A DNA stretch of 61,256 nt, from NCBI RefSeq assembly GCF_900142325.1, contig NZ_FRAM01000006.1, forward strand, positions 1-61,256, written 5' to 3'. Source of the stretch: Epilithonimonas mollis. GTDB lineage: Bacteria > Bacteroidota > Bacteroidia > Flavobacteriales > Weeksellaceae. A program made the position numbers and the translations under genes. Within the stretch, counting starts at the first letter, position 1, and each line of letters starts with the position of its first letter. Of this stretch, positions 51,520 through 61,090 are shown piece by piece. Under the pieces are notes generated by a model. It saw only the letters and a list, made by a program, of their open reading frames with translations, was not told where the DNA came from and searched no databases.

Positions 51520-54500
51520 TCAAATCATCCGATTCCTGGGCAATCCAATTTCCTGTTCCTGTGGGTATGGTTTTCTCTGTGTCATACTGACATCTTCTTT
51601 TATTTTTTGATAAGCTTCGTATGATTTGTCTTTATCGAGCGCATATCTTGGATCAGGAATAAATGGCATTTTCTGCATTTTCAATATTGTAATTGTAGGA
51701 AAATGAAAATCTACTTCTACAGTACCAAAAAGAAGATAACACCCTCCTCCCTGAAATGGATACTTACTAAGATTATCTGGAAAATGAGCTGTGTCAAAAT
51801 ATTCCCCTTCATTATCGATCCAAGTTCCAAAGAACATCGTTCCTTTTTTAGTAGGTACGTGTTTTCTTGAAATAAGATAAGCCAGCATTTTGACTTCTTT
51901 TTTGTGGTATTTGGTTAAATCTTTTGCCATTACGTTTCCTCTGTACTTGGTTTGCAAAAGATCAAATGGACTTACGGAAACAGGAAAACCTAAAATTTCT
52001 ATTTCATCAAACGCATCTTCATAGGGATGACGTGCAACTTCTGGTAATTTATATTCTTTTTTAGGCTCATCAAGTAGAGTTAAATGTTTATAATTTTGTT
52101 TTTCGCCTGCAAGCAAAAATCTGGCTTCTATTAAAAGTTCGTGTTTTGGTTTTCCTGTAAATCTAAAAGCTCCGATGAATATCAAAGTTTGCAGTGTTTC
52201 AATTCCAATAGAAACTCTTTTGACAAAGTTTTCCAATGATGCATAATCTCCATTAGCTTTTCTTTCTTCAGGAATTAAAGCTGCTGTTTTACTATCTAAA
52301 CTTTCTACGTGCATTAATCCCAGATAGACATCTTTCCCATAAACTGTGGTTTTATATTCACCCTTGTTTACACAAGGATTTAGAATCTTAGCTCCAGACA
52401 TTCTGGCTTCGTGAATATAGACCTCAGTCCTGTAAAAACCACCGCCATTATTAATGGCAGACACCATAAACTCGATGGGATAATTGACTTTTAAATATAA
52501 GCTTTGATAACTCTCTACAGCGTAAGATGCTGAATGCGCTTTACAAAATGAGTATCCTGCAAAGGATTCAATTTGTCGATAAACCTCTTTTGATAGCTGT
52601 TCAGGATGTCCAAGCTTTTTACAGGATTCAAAGAAATGATCCTTAACTTTCTGTAAAGCTGATAGTGAACGACCTTTGCCACTCATAGCACGCCTCAGGA
52701 CATCGCCATCCGATGCTGCTAATCCACCAAAATGTAGTGCAATTTTAATGACGTCTTCCTGATAGACCATAATGCCATAAGTTTCTCCTAATTCCTTTTT
52801 AAAAACCTCGTGAAAATATTCGAACTTATCTGGATTGTTGTGTCTAAAGATATACTCACGCATCATTCCGCTTTGTGCTACACCTGGTCTGATAATAGAC
52901 GAAGCTGCAACCAAAACTTTATAATTATCACATTTTAACCTTCTCAGCAATCCACGCATGGCAGGGCTTTCTATGTAAAAGCAACCAATCGTTTTACCTC
53001 TGCTTAAATACTCATTGCATTTTGCTTCATCTTTTGAAATTGACGTATCTCTAATGTTAATAGTTACACCTCGCTTTTCTTCGATGAGCTTAACCGTATC
53101 ATTGATTGTTCCTAATCCACGTTGGGATAGAATATCAAATTTTTCAAAGCCAATTTCTTCAGCAACATGCATATCAAACTGGACAATCGGAAATCCTTTG
53201 GGTGGCATTTCCAAAGCGGTAAAATTGGTAATCGGCTCTTCTGAAATAATAATTCCACAGGCGTGCATACTTCTTTGATTCGGGAATTTTTCCAAAAGTT
53301 TTCCGTACTTGTGAACCATAGCCGAAACCGAATTTATATCGTACGCCTCTATAGGTTTTGTCGCCAGTTCGTCCAGTTCTTCTTTTGGCAGACCAAATAC
53401 TTTTCCGACTTCCCTGAATATTGACCGGTATTTAAACTCAACATTAGTCCCACAAAAAGCCACATGATCTTTTCCGTATTTATCAAAAATATACTGCAAA
53501 ATGGTGTCTCTGTCCTGCCAGCTCCAATCTAAATCAAAATCAGGCGGTGTTTTCCGATTAAGGTTAAGAAACCTTTCAAAATATAGGTCAAGTTCTAAAG
53601 GACAAATATCAGTGATACCAAGGCAATAGGCAATAATACTGTTTGCTCCGCTTCCTCGTCCAACGTGCATAAATCCCATTCGGTTACTGTACTTAACAAT
53701 ATCCCAGGTAATCAGAAAATAACCTGAGAAATTAAGCATATCAATGACTTTTAACTCTTTTTCTACTCGTTGAATGGCTAAACGGTTGCAGTCAGGATAA
53801 CGCTTTTTTAACCCTTCATAGGCGAGCTTTGTCAAAAGCTCAAAATCACTTTCCTTACTGCCTGTAAAAAACTTTTTATTCTTCGGTGTTGAGTAATCAA
53901 ATTCAAAATGGCATTGTTCCAAAATCCATTCTGTATTTTTAATGATCTGAGGATATGCCTTGAATTTATTTAATAATTCTGCCGGCTGAATAAATACCTC
54001 TGAATCTTTACAATAATCGTTTGGTTTTAACTTTGACCCGAGTGTATTAAGGTCAATGGCTCTTAAAATCTTATGCAGATTATAATCCGTCTTGGTTTTA
54101 ACCGTAACTGGCTGTAAAATGATCATTTTCGGAATATATACTTTCAATTCTGATTTTACCAAAAGATTCAACTCTTCAGGTCGGATTCCTATATATTCAT
54201 TACGATTGAGTTTTTCAGGAAAATCACTAAGCGGATAAATAACCGTTACATCAGAAAATAAAGGATGGTATTTTTGAAGTTCTTTACCATCACAATTATG
54301 TTCTGTCAGAAGTTTGTTGATCTCGCCGATGCCTTTATTGCCTTTGGCAAGACAGATGTATAACATTTCGTTTTCTTCCCTGATTTCTACACCAACAACC
54401 GATTTAATATTGCATGCTTTACAAAGCTTGTGAAATTCATAAATGCCTGTAATCGTATTGATATCTGTTAAAGCCAATACGCCAACATTCAGTTCAACCG

Positions 54501-54573
54501 CCTGCTTAATCAATTCCTGCACGGATATAGTCCCATAGCGTAAACTATGGTATGAGTGACAATTTAAAAACAT
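51520..54573 (-). CDS. dnaE: DNA polymerase III alpha subunit, second copy (error-prone type)
   Basis: A 1017-residue C-family polymerase: PHP domain at the N-terminus (MFLNCHSYHSLRYGTISVQE), palm with the metal-binding acidic set PPDFDLDW (D345, D347, D349), fingers, and a C-terminal region with the helix-hairpin-helix part. It is shorter than the ~1150-1500-residue replicative DnaE and lacks the full C-terminal tau-binding extension. It starts 8 bases after the Y-family polymerase gene. DnaE2-type enzymes paired with Y-family factors copy damaged DNA under SOS control, so this is probably not the main replicase. Confidence 0.88.
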   Translation of the reverse strand: MFLNCHSYHSLRYGTISVQELIKQAVELNVGVLALTDINTITGIYEFHKLCKACNIKSVVGVEIREENEMLYICLAKGNKGIGEINKLLTEHNCDGKELQKYHPLFSDVTVIYPLSDFPEKLNRNEYIGIRPEELNLLVKSELKVYIPKMIILQPVTVKTKTDYNLHKILRAIDLNTLGSKLKPNDYCKDSEVFIQPAELLNKFKAYPQIIKNTEWILEQCHFEFDYSTPKNKKFFTGSKESDFELLTKLAYEGLKKRYPDCNRLAIQRVEKELKVIDMLNFSGYFLITWDIVKYSNRMGFMHVGRGSGANSIIAYCLGITDICPLELDLYFERFLNLNRKTPPDFDLDWSWQDRDTILQYIFDKYGKDHVAFCGTNVEFKYRSIFREVGKVFGLPKEELDELATKPIEAYDINSVSAMVHKYGKLLEKFPNQRSMHACGIIISEEPITNFTALEMPPKGFPIVQFDMHVAEEIGFEKFDILSQRGLGTINDTVKLIEEKRGVTINIRDTSISKDEAKCNEYLSRGKTIGCFYIESPAMRGLLRRLKCDNYKVLVAASSIIRPGVAQSGMMREYIFRHNNPDKFEYFHEVFKKELGETYGIMVYQEDVIKIALHFGGLAASDGDVLRRAMSGKGRSLSALQKVKDHFFESCKKLGHPEQLSKEVYRQIESFAGYSFCKAHSASYAVESYQSLYLKVNYPIEFMVSAINNGGGFYRTEVYIHEARMSGAKILNPCVNKGEYKTTVYGKDVYLGLMHVESLDSKTAALIPEERKANGDYASLENFVKRVSIGIETLQTLIFIGAFRFTGKPKHELLIEARFLLAGEKQNYKHLTLLDEPKKEYKLPEVARHPYEDAFDEIEILGFPVSVSPFDLLQTKYRGNVMAKDLTKYHKKEVKMLAYLISRKHVPTKKGTMFFGTWIDNEGEYFDTAHFPDNLSKYPFQGGGCYLLFGTVEVDFHFPTITILKMQKMPFIPDPRYALDKDKSYEAYQKIKEDVSMTQRKPYPQEQEIGLPRNRMI

Positions 54574-54581
54574 AATTACTT

Positions 54582-55721
54582 TTATAATAAGCCAGATGCT
54601 CTTCCTACACTTGTGCTTCCAAACCTTAATTTCAGTTGATCCATTGTTTGATAGAGACTGATTAATTCTTCGGTGTCTTCAAACAAATTCATCTGATGAC
54701 AGCCGTGTACCAATCCTGTGAACTTAATACCAATCAAACGGATTCTCATTCTTCGGGAATATAGTTTGTCGAATAAATCTAAAACATACTTGAGCAATGT
54801 GTGGTCAGCAGATGTGTAAGGTATTCTGCATTGTTTGGTTTCCGTATCAAAGTTGGAATATCTTATTTTAACCACTACAACTGAAGTCAGCCATTTTTCA
54901 CTTCTCAGCTGAAATGACAATTGTTCAACCATCCCAGATAAAATACTTTTGATGCTTCGAATATCAATCGTGTCCTGAGAAAAGGTATTTTCTGATGATA
55001 TAGACTTTCTTTCGGAATAAGGAATAACTGGTGTTTCATCTATGCCATTAGCTTTCTTCCAAAGTTCAGTACCATTTTTTCCAATTAGCTGATGTAACAC
55101 ATCAACAGGTGTTTCTGATAGGGTCTGGATTGTTCGCACCCCGAGCCTTGAAAGCAATTGAAATGTCACATTCCCTACCATTGGAATTTTTTTGATGGAC
55201 AATGGATTCAGAAAAGGTTTAATATTCTGTGGGGGGATTTCTAATCTTCCTGTAGGTTTGGATTCACCAGTTCCAATCTTAGAAACGGTTTTATTCATGG
55301 ATAATGCAAAACTGATCGGTAATCCTGTATTTTTTGTGACAGCACCTGCAATTTCGTTTGCCCATTTATAGCATCCGAAAAATTTATCCATTCCTGAAAG
55401 GTCAATGTAAAATTCATCTATACTTGCCTTTTCCAACACAGGTACTTTTTCCTGTATGATCTCTGTAACCGTATGCGACATATTGGAATAATATTCCATA
55501 TCGCCTTTGATGACTTTTGCATCAGGACATAATCTCAAAGCCATTTTAATAGGCATTGCACTTCTGACCCCAAAATATCGTGATTCATAGGAACAGGAAG
55601 CCACGACACCCCTGTCACCACCACCGATAATGACAGGAATACCATCCAAGCTGGAATTTTTCAGCCTCTCACAAGAGACAAAAAATGTATCCAGATCCAT
55701 ATGAACTATTGATTTTTCCAC
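54582..55721 (-). CDS. dinB: DNA polymerase IV (Y-family, DinB)
   Basis: A 379-residue Y-family polymerase. The catalytic residues are D9 in HMDLDTFF and D102-E103 in SIDEFYIDLSG; the YESRYFGVRSAMP and SKIGTGESKPTG motifs are also present. It starts with GTG at 55721; the first in-frame ATG is codon 8, too late for the fold. Unlike ImuB it keeps its acidic residues, so it is a working polymerase. It is first in an operon with the second dnaE, divergent from an S24 repressor. Confidence 0.93.
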   Translation of the reverse strand: MEKSIVHMDLDTFFVSCERLKNSSLDGIPVIIGGGDRGVVASCSYESRYFGVRSAMPIKMALRLCPDAKVIKGDMEYYSNMSHTVTEIIQEKVPVLEKASIDEFYIDLSGMDKFFGCYKWANEIAGAVTKNTGLPISFALSMNKTVSKIGTGESKPTGRLEIPPQNIKPFLNPLSIKKIPMVGNVTFQLLSRLGVRTIQTLSETPVDVLHQLIGKNGTELWKKANGIDETPVIPYSERKSISSENTFSQDTIDIRSIKSILSGMVEQLSFQLRSEKWLTSVVVVKIRYSNFDTETKQCRIPYTSADHTLLKYVLDLFDKLYSRRMRIRLIGIKFTGLVHGCHQMNLFEDTEELISLYQTMDQLKLRFGSTSVGRASGLL

Positions 55722-55756
55722 GCATCAAAATTATTACGTTTTGTAGCAATATTTTG

Positions 55757-55783
55757 TATATTTGTTGCTATAAATTATAGCAA
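55757..55783. promoter_or_regulatory. Divergent SOS-type promoter and operator
   Basis: TATATTTG at 55757-55764 is a -7 box for the plus-strand repressor gene. It runs into a perfect palindrome, TTGCTATAA-A-TTATAGCAA, at 55765-55783, whose last base is the A of the repressor ATG. A half-site, TAGCAA, lies at 55744-55749, so two dyads face the divergent dinB-dnaE promoter. Confidence 0.7.
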
Positions 55784-56553
55784 TGTCAATTTTATCAGAA
55801 AACATCAGGTATTTAAGAAGTAAGCGTAATCTGTCACAACAGAAAGTTGCGGATGATTTATCAATTACCAGAGGCAGGTATGGTAAGTACGAAGACGGAG
55901 CAACAGAGCCACCCCTTGAGATCTTGCTTAAAATTTCCAAGTATTACAATGTCAGTATCGATTTGCTATTGACTGTCAATGTCAGTAAATACTCCATCAA
56001 TGAGATTATGGAGCTACCAGACAATAGGATTGTTTTGCCCATTAGGGTTGATAATGACGGCAATGATCAAATTGAGATCATTCCACAAAAGGCTTCAATG
56101 GGCTATTTAAATGGTTATGGCGATCCCGAATATATAGAAAGCCTAGATATCATATCCTTACCCTTCTTAAAAGGCGGGAAATTCAGAGCGTTTCCAGCTG
56201 GTGGTGATTCAATGCCTCCCTATCAAGATGGAACTTACATTGTAGGAAAATATGTAGAAAATCTTTCAGATTTGAAAACAGATAAAACTTATGTTTTCAT
56301 AACAACTAATGACGGCATCAGCTATAAAAGATTCCAGTTTCATGAAGCAGATGCAATTTGGGTTAAGGCAGATAATAGCTTTTATGAGCCTTATAAAATT
56401 CCATTAGCAGAAATCAAAGAGATTTGGGAGTTTGCTTGTAGCATTAATACAAAAGAATATGAGCCTGATAAATTTTCTGAACGTAATATACAAGATTTTA
56501 TGTCAGAGATTAAGAGTGATATTAAACAGATTAAAAAAAGAATTGAAGAATAG
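55783..56553 (+). CDS. XRE-S24 (LexA-like) repressor
   Basis: A 256-residue protein: XRE helix-turn-helix at 1-65 (NIRYLRSKRNLSQQKVADDL, TRGRYGKYEDGATEP) and an S24 peptidase-like domain at ~130-225 with S143 in GGDSMPPYQDG and K182 in ISYKRF. This is the Ser-Lys pair used by LexA and CI for RecA-stimulated self-cleavage. It lacks the A-G cleavage site in an obvious form; AGGD is at the Ser site instead, so the cut site needs checking. It should repress the divergent dinB-dnaE operon and its own gene. Confidence 0.87.
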   Translation: MSILSENIRYLRSKRNLSQQKVADDLSITRGRYGKYEDGATEPPLEILLKISKYYNVSIDLLLTVNVSKYSINEIMELPDNRIVLPIRVDNDGNDQIEIIPQKASMGYLNGYGDPEYIESLDIISLPFLKGGKFRAFPAGGDSMPPYQDGTYIVGKYVENLSDLKTDKTYVFITTNDGISYKRFQFHEADAIWVKADNSFYEPYKIPLAEIKEIWEFACSINTKEYEPDKFSERNIQDFMSEIKSDIKQIKKRIEE

Positions 56554-56755
56554 TTATGGGTAGAATTATTTTAATTCTGTCCATCGTTTGAGAGCACCAA
56601 TATCTTTACACATACTAATAAAATTATGTATTACAGTATTGCTCTTGTATATATTTTCGTTTGAAAAATTTTCAATTAATACTAGTTTTTCAAAAATACT
56701 TACAAAAGTTGATTTTTTGTCACATATCTAAACCAATTGATTTTTGTTATAAAGA

Positions 56756-56781
56756 AGAGCTCGGATAAAAATCCGAGCTCT
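56756..56781. terminator. Strong hairpin terminator
   Basis: Arms AGAGCTCGGAT and ATCCGAGCTCT around AAAA, followed by ATTTTTTAC on the plus strand. It lies between the S24 gene and the end of the convergent T9SS gene and can end both transcripts. Confidence 0.85.
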
Positions 56782-56821
56782 ATTTTTTACTTATTCCCTT
56801 ATTATGTAGAGTTTGATATAA

Positions 56822-58711
56822 TTAATTTTTAATAAATTTAATTGTTTCAGTTCCGTTTTCTGTTATAATATTAACCAGATAAGTGCCTTGAATTAGATTG
56901 TGAACATTTACTTGTTTTTCTCCATTCAGATTTTTCTCGAAAATCTTTTTACCGTCTATCGAAACAACAACAATCTTATTAATTTTAATTTCACTATTGA
57001 AATTCAAAGTTTCTCTAACAGGATTTGGATAAATTTTTACCGTTGATATCTTACTATTCATAACATTTAATGTTTCATTGAAAGCTTTTACGGCTAATGA
57101 TTCTGATGATTCACACCCATCCACTGTTTGAGTGGCATAATAAGTTGTATCATTAACAATCATTGTGGTTAATGGTAGCGCTCCTGTATGGTTAGATGCA
57201 TTATTTTGTGTAGCATACCATTTAATATTTTGACCGGTAACGACTAATACGCTTAAAGTATTGCCCGCTTCGAAGCTTTGAACAGAAGCACCGGTCGGTG
57301 CTTGAGTTGTACTTACTAATAATGTAGCACTGTTAGATGTCACGCTTGGTGAGCAATTCCCTGTAGCGACTACACGGTATTGATATCCATTAAGTCCGGC
57401 AGTTGCGCCTGTAATCGATAGAGTAGCAGTTGTAGCACCAGAATAAATGCTGTTATTGCTGATGTTTGTAAATCCTGATCCTTCGTTCACCTGCCATTGG
57501 TAAGCAGTTGCATTGCTTGCAGTCGCAGAGAATATTGTGTTTGCTCCTGCACAAATTGTGCTTGCAGAAGGTTGAGATGTGATTGCAGGTGCAGCATTCA
57601 CTGTCAATGTAGCACTGCTAGATGTCACGCTTGGTGAGCAATTTCCTGTAGCGACTACACGGTATTGATATCCATTAAGTCCGGCAGTTGCGCCTGTAAT
57701 CGATAGAGTAGCAGTTGTAGCACCAGAATAAACGCTGTTATTGCTGATGTTTGTAAACCCTGATCCTTCATTCACCTGCCATTGGTAAGCAGTTGCATTG
57801 CTTGCAGTCGCAGAGAATATTGTGTTTGCTCCTGCACAAATTGTGCTTGCAGAAGGTTGAGATGTGATTGCAGGTGCTGTACAAGAGCTGTAATAAGTTA
57901 TTCCTGTTGGAACATTTATTTGTGTTGTTGTATCAGTTGATTTGACTGCTATCCAATTATTTCTGTTCAATATTGCCGCTTTTAATGCTGCTAGTGAACT
58001 AAAAGGTGCTCCATTCCCGTTAAATTGCCCTCTTGTGTAGTTCTGAATATCTGTCTGAGGCGCAGTTGGCTTGTAAAATCCAATCCAAAAAGTACTGTCA
58101 GAATCTAAACCTGGCGGCATATTAGAGGAACTCGTACTTTGTGAACAGCTGCTTCCTGCTCCTAGGTTATCCCAACCTGAGTCCGTAGTATAAACTGCAT
58201 AATATCCATTTGGACAATAATTCCAATGAAATCCGCCTACCATAGTTACTCCAGATGCTGAAGGAACTCCCAAACCACCTTGGAAAATTATAATTTGATC
58301 TCCTGATGGATGCGACAGAGATAATCCTGAAGGATTACTACCGGACACAGAAGTTACTGTTCCCTTATTAACACCGTTAACTTTTGCCGTCAAGCTTTGT
58401 ATAACTATTTCCGTTCCTGCAGTTATAGTTTCACTTCCCAATGACCATGCGATAGATCCTTCAGTGCCTCCATTTGCGGCTTGCCAGCTGTTACCTCCAA
58501 AAAAACCTCTGTCGGTAAAATAAATTATGGTATTGGGTTGTAGGTCTTTGAGTGAGACAAATGAAAATTTATCGTCAACTACAGTTTTTGTAGCGTCAAA
58601 CGAGGTAATCAAAATGTCACCGGCAGATAAAACGGTCTGTGATTTTAGGAAATTTACTGTAGATAACATTATAAGAAAGAGCATTTTATGTGTCTTGAAT
58701 TTCAGTCTCAT
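56822..58711 (-). CDS. Secreted Ig-repeat protein with T9SS sorting tail
   Basis: A 629-residue exported protein from the ATG at 58711 (signal MLFLIMLSTVNFLKSQ); the ORF opens 28 codons earlier. Residues ~20-270 form a beta-rich domain (GDILITSFDATKTVVDDKFS, IIYFTDRGFF) related to the body of the disrupted gene at 6831. Two nearly identical ~95-residue Ig-like repeats follow (AITSQPSASTICAGANTIFS), then an APTGAS...GQNIKWYAT linker and a type A T9SS tail (IYPNPVRETLNF ... TIKFIKN). It is likely a cell-surface or released adhesin or enzyme; no catalytic motif is evident. Confidence 0.85.
   Translation of the reverse strand: MRLKFKTHKMLFLIMLSTVNFLKSQTVLSAGDILITSFDATKTVVDDKFSFVSLKDLQPNTIIYFTDRGFFGGNSWQAANGGTEGSIAWSLGSETITAGTEIVIQSLTAKVNGVNKGTVTSVSGSNPSGLSLSHPSGDQIIIFQGGLGVPSASGVTMVGGFHWNYCPNGYYAVYTTDSGWDNLGAGSSCSQSTSSSNMPPGLDSDSTFWIGFYKPTAPQTDIQNYTRGQFNGNGAPFSSLAALKAAILNRNNWIAVKSTDTTTQINVPTGITYYSSCTAPAITSQPSASTICAGANTIFSATASNATAYQWQVNEGSGFTNISNNSVYSGATTATLSITGATAGLNGYQYRVVATGNCSPSVTSSSATLTVNAAPAITSQPSASTICAGANTIFSATASNATAYQWQVNEGSGFTNISNNSIYSGATTATLSITGATAGLNGYQYRVVATGNCSPSVTSNSATLLVSTTQAPTGASVQSFEAGNTLSVLVVTGQNIKWYATQNNASNHTGALPLTTMIVNDTTYYATQTVDGCESSESLAVKAFNETLNVMNSKISTVKIYPNPVRETLNFNSEIKINKIVVVSIDGKKIFEKNLNGEKQVNVHNLIQGTYLVNIITENGTETIKFIKN
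57321..57890 (-). repeat. Two tandem 285-bp repeats in the Ig-repeat gene
   Basis: The word AATGTAGCACTG begins units at 57321 and 57606, a period of 285 bp or 95 codons. The copies differ by only a few bases, so the number of units is likely to change by recombination. Confidence 0.9.
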
Positions 58712-59606
58712 AGGATATTTGACCCTTATCTTAGTATCAAAAGTTGCGATTAATAGTTTTAGGCTATCAAACAATTTGTGGTAGAGATTTCTCATGATTA
58801 TAAAGATTTTAGAATTATGTTACTAGTTGATGTTTTCAAGTTTCGGATTTTTTGCAAACTTAACTAAAATTGAGATATTATTTTTTATATAATAAAAAAA
58901 AAATATTATGTGATTATTTTCTATAGAAAATGTAGTAATAAATTATATAAATGGTAATCTATAATTATATAATTATAATTCTTACTCACTTGTTGTTTTG
59001 AATAATAAAAACTTTTGATTTTGATTATGGAATTAATAAATTTTAAGTGGAATCAGTCAATTTTTCACCAAGTTAATTCTGTAGAAATTTCGAAGTAGTT
59101 TTTTAATTGGTCAATAAAATGTTAGTTGAGTTATCATCCGATATGCTTATTTTTTTTGCAGTTTCACAAATTTTATGATTACAAAATTAACTACTATCTA
59201 AAAGTCTGCTTAAATTTTAATCACTTTTAGTTATACTATTGTTCAAAAATTCGCACCTATTTCTTTTTGCTTCACTGATTTTACCTGAAAGCTTTGATTT
59301 AGCCGGTTTTTCCTTTTTTCAAATATTTGAAATCTTCTGATTGCAAGATGTGTCTTTGTATATACAAACTTTTCAAGTTGTACATACAAAAACGATCTTG
59401 CCTTTTTTGCAAAAAGGGGGGAAAGACTTCGGAACTCGCCTTTTGTTGTTCTATAATCTGGTATAATATTCCAAATTGTTCTTTTTTAATCTTTACAGAT
59501 TTCAGACTAATCGGAAGCGTCTTTAAATAGCCCAAGTCCCTTCAATGCTATTGTTTTGTGAGATTTGATGTTTCAACTTTGCAACAGAAATTAAAACAAT
59601 CAGCAG
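58712..59606. other. Intergenic stretch with dyads upstream of the mobilisation genes
   Basis: About 895 bases without a convincing gene. Its right part holds a perfect 14-bp palindrome TTTGTATATACAAA at 59355-59368, a near-palindrome TTGTACATACAAA at 59378-59390, and an inverted pair around CCTTTTTTGCAAAAAGG at 59401-59417. The rest is AT-rich, with the promoter of the minus-strand T9SS gene near 58800-58900. Confidence 0.45.
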
Positions 59607-60698
59607 ATGAAAACAATTACTTATTTATTTATGTTTCTCCTGTCAATGTACACCCACGGTCAGGTCGGAATCAATACAGAAACTCCGGAAGCCACTTTGG
59701 AGGTGGTGGGAAAACCAAACGATGTAAGCCATTTTGATGGCATCATACCACCGCGCATAACGGGTGATCAGTTAGCTCTGAAATTTTACTCGAATTCAAA
59801 AAAAGGTACGATTGTATTTGTCACTCAACCTCCTCTTAATCTGACGGAACAAGTTGTCAATATTACTGAAGCAGGACCATATTTCTTTGACGGAAAAATG
59901 TGGAATAAATTGAAAGTAAGTCAAGACCTGAATTCTGTGGCAGTAAGGGGAAATAAATCCTCTGTGAAAATTATTCTTAAAGATCGTCTCTGTCTGGACT
60001 TTGACCAAAACGAGAACTATGTTCTTGGGAATTCTAATGGTTTAATAACGGGGACGTACAATTCCATCATTGGTACAGATTCTAACATAACTTCAGGAAA
60101 GGGAAATGCGGCGATAGCATATGCTATGTCACAAAGTGAAGTCAAAGGTAAACTAAATTTTGGAGCAGGCGTATCTGCATTGAACGGCACTGCCAGTCTG
60201 CCAATTTCGGGAAACAGGAATATTGGAATTGGGGCTGGTGCTATGTCTTATATAACGTCCGGAAATGACAATATAGCAATAGGATATTTGTCTGGTACAG
60301 GAAATAGGACGGGTTCCAATAATATTTTTATTGGAATAGGAGCCGGAAGTCCCGCAGTAGGGGACAGGAGTGTCAATAATAAACTGGCAATACATTCAAC
60401 CCCCGTAACAACAAGCTCATCCAGCTTTTGGGATAGTATAACCAACAATTATACTGATTACAAATTTGCTTTGATATCGGGGGATTTTTCTGAAAGATGG
60501 TTAAATATTAATGGCAGATTAAGTGTTACACCTTCCCAAATGCCAAATGCAGATGGTGACACATCATATATAAAAAAAGTTGTGGCTAAGGAAGACGGAT
60601 CTTTTGGATTTGCTAAAGAAATTATTCCACCACCACCAATTAACGGCACTTATGTCTTAAAGAGCGTCAATGGAACTGTAAGCTGGAGTATGCAATAA
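59607..60698 (+). CDS. Exported protein with autotransporter/tail-fibre-like repeats
   Basis: A 363-residue protein with a signal peptide (MKTITYLFMFLLSMYTHG|Q) directly followed by VGINTETPEATLEVVGKP, the common start of Bacteroidota tail-fibre-like and trimeric-adhesin-like surface proteins. The middle has repeated short turns (GNAAIAYAM, NRNIGIGAGAMSY, NDNIAIGYLSG, NNIFIGIGAGS) typical of a left-handed beta-roll head. It ends EIIPPPPINGTYVLKSVNG. No T9SS tail. It lies 23 bases ahead of the mobilisation genes, so it may be carried by the element as an adhesin; function is not shown. Confidence 0.7.
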   Translation: MKTITYLFMFLLSMYTHGQVGINTETPEATLEVVGKPNDVSHFDGIIPPRITGDQLALKFYSNSKKGTIVFVTQPPLNLTEQVVNITEAGPYFFDGKMWNKLKVSQDLNSVAVRGNKSSVKIILKDRLCLDFDQNENYVLGNSNGLITGTYNSIIGTDSNITSGKGNAAIAYAMSQSEVKGKLNFGAGVSALNGTASLPISGNRNIGIGAGAMSYITSGNDNIAIGYLSGTGNRTGSNNIFIGIGAGSPAVGDRSVNNKLAIHSTPVTTSSSSFWDSITNNYTDYKFALISGDFSERWLNINGRLSVTPSQMPNADGDTSYIKKVVAKEDGSFGFAKEIIPPPPINGTYVLKSVNGTVSWSMQ

Positions 60699-60721
60699 TC
60701 TGGATTAATTTTCTTTATCAA

Positions 60722-61090
60722 ATGCTGGAAGAAAATTTCAATATTGAATCTGCAGTAATCTTTTTCAGAATAAAGTCCAAAATAAAAAAAGATTGGAAAA
60801 AAATATGCAATGAAAAAAATATCTCATTGACCAGGCTGATCATCGATTCTGTGGAGAACAGGCTTATGGATGACGAAAGAAGAAAGGTTCTTGAATTCAT
60901 TGAAAAGCAGGACAACATCTTTGTAAAGATCGAAACCAATGTCAATCAGTTGGCAAAAGTGGTTAATGGACAGAAGTTTATCTCGGAAAGTCAATTAGAA
61001 CTATTTTCCAAACAACTATCAGAAATAGCATCGTTGAAAGCCCGGCAGAACAAAATATTTGAGAACATTTACGCACTACTTTCAAAATGA
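60722..61090 (+). CDS. MobC-like mobilisation accessory protein
   Basis: A 122-residue protein with a ribbon-helix-helix start (VIFFRIKSKIKKDWKKICNE, ISLTRLIIDSVENRL) and a helical tail with FIEKQDNIFVKIETNVNQLA, the pattern of relaxosome accessory proteins of Bacteroidota mobile elements. It would bind oriT and help place the relaxase. Its stop overlaps the relaxase start (ATGA). Confidence 0.82.
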   Translation: MLEENFNIESAVIFFRIKSKIKKDWKKICNEKNISLTRLIIDSVENRLMDDERRKVLEFIEKQDNIFVKIETNVNQLAKVVNGQKFISESQLELFSKQLSEIASLKARQNKIFENIYALLSK

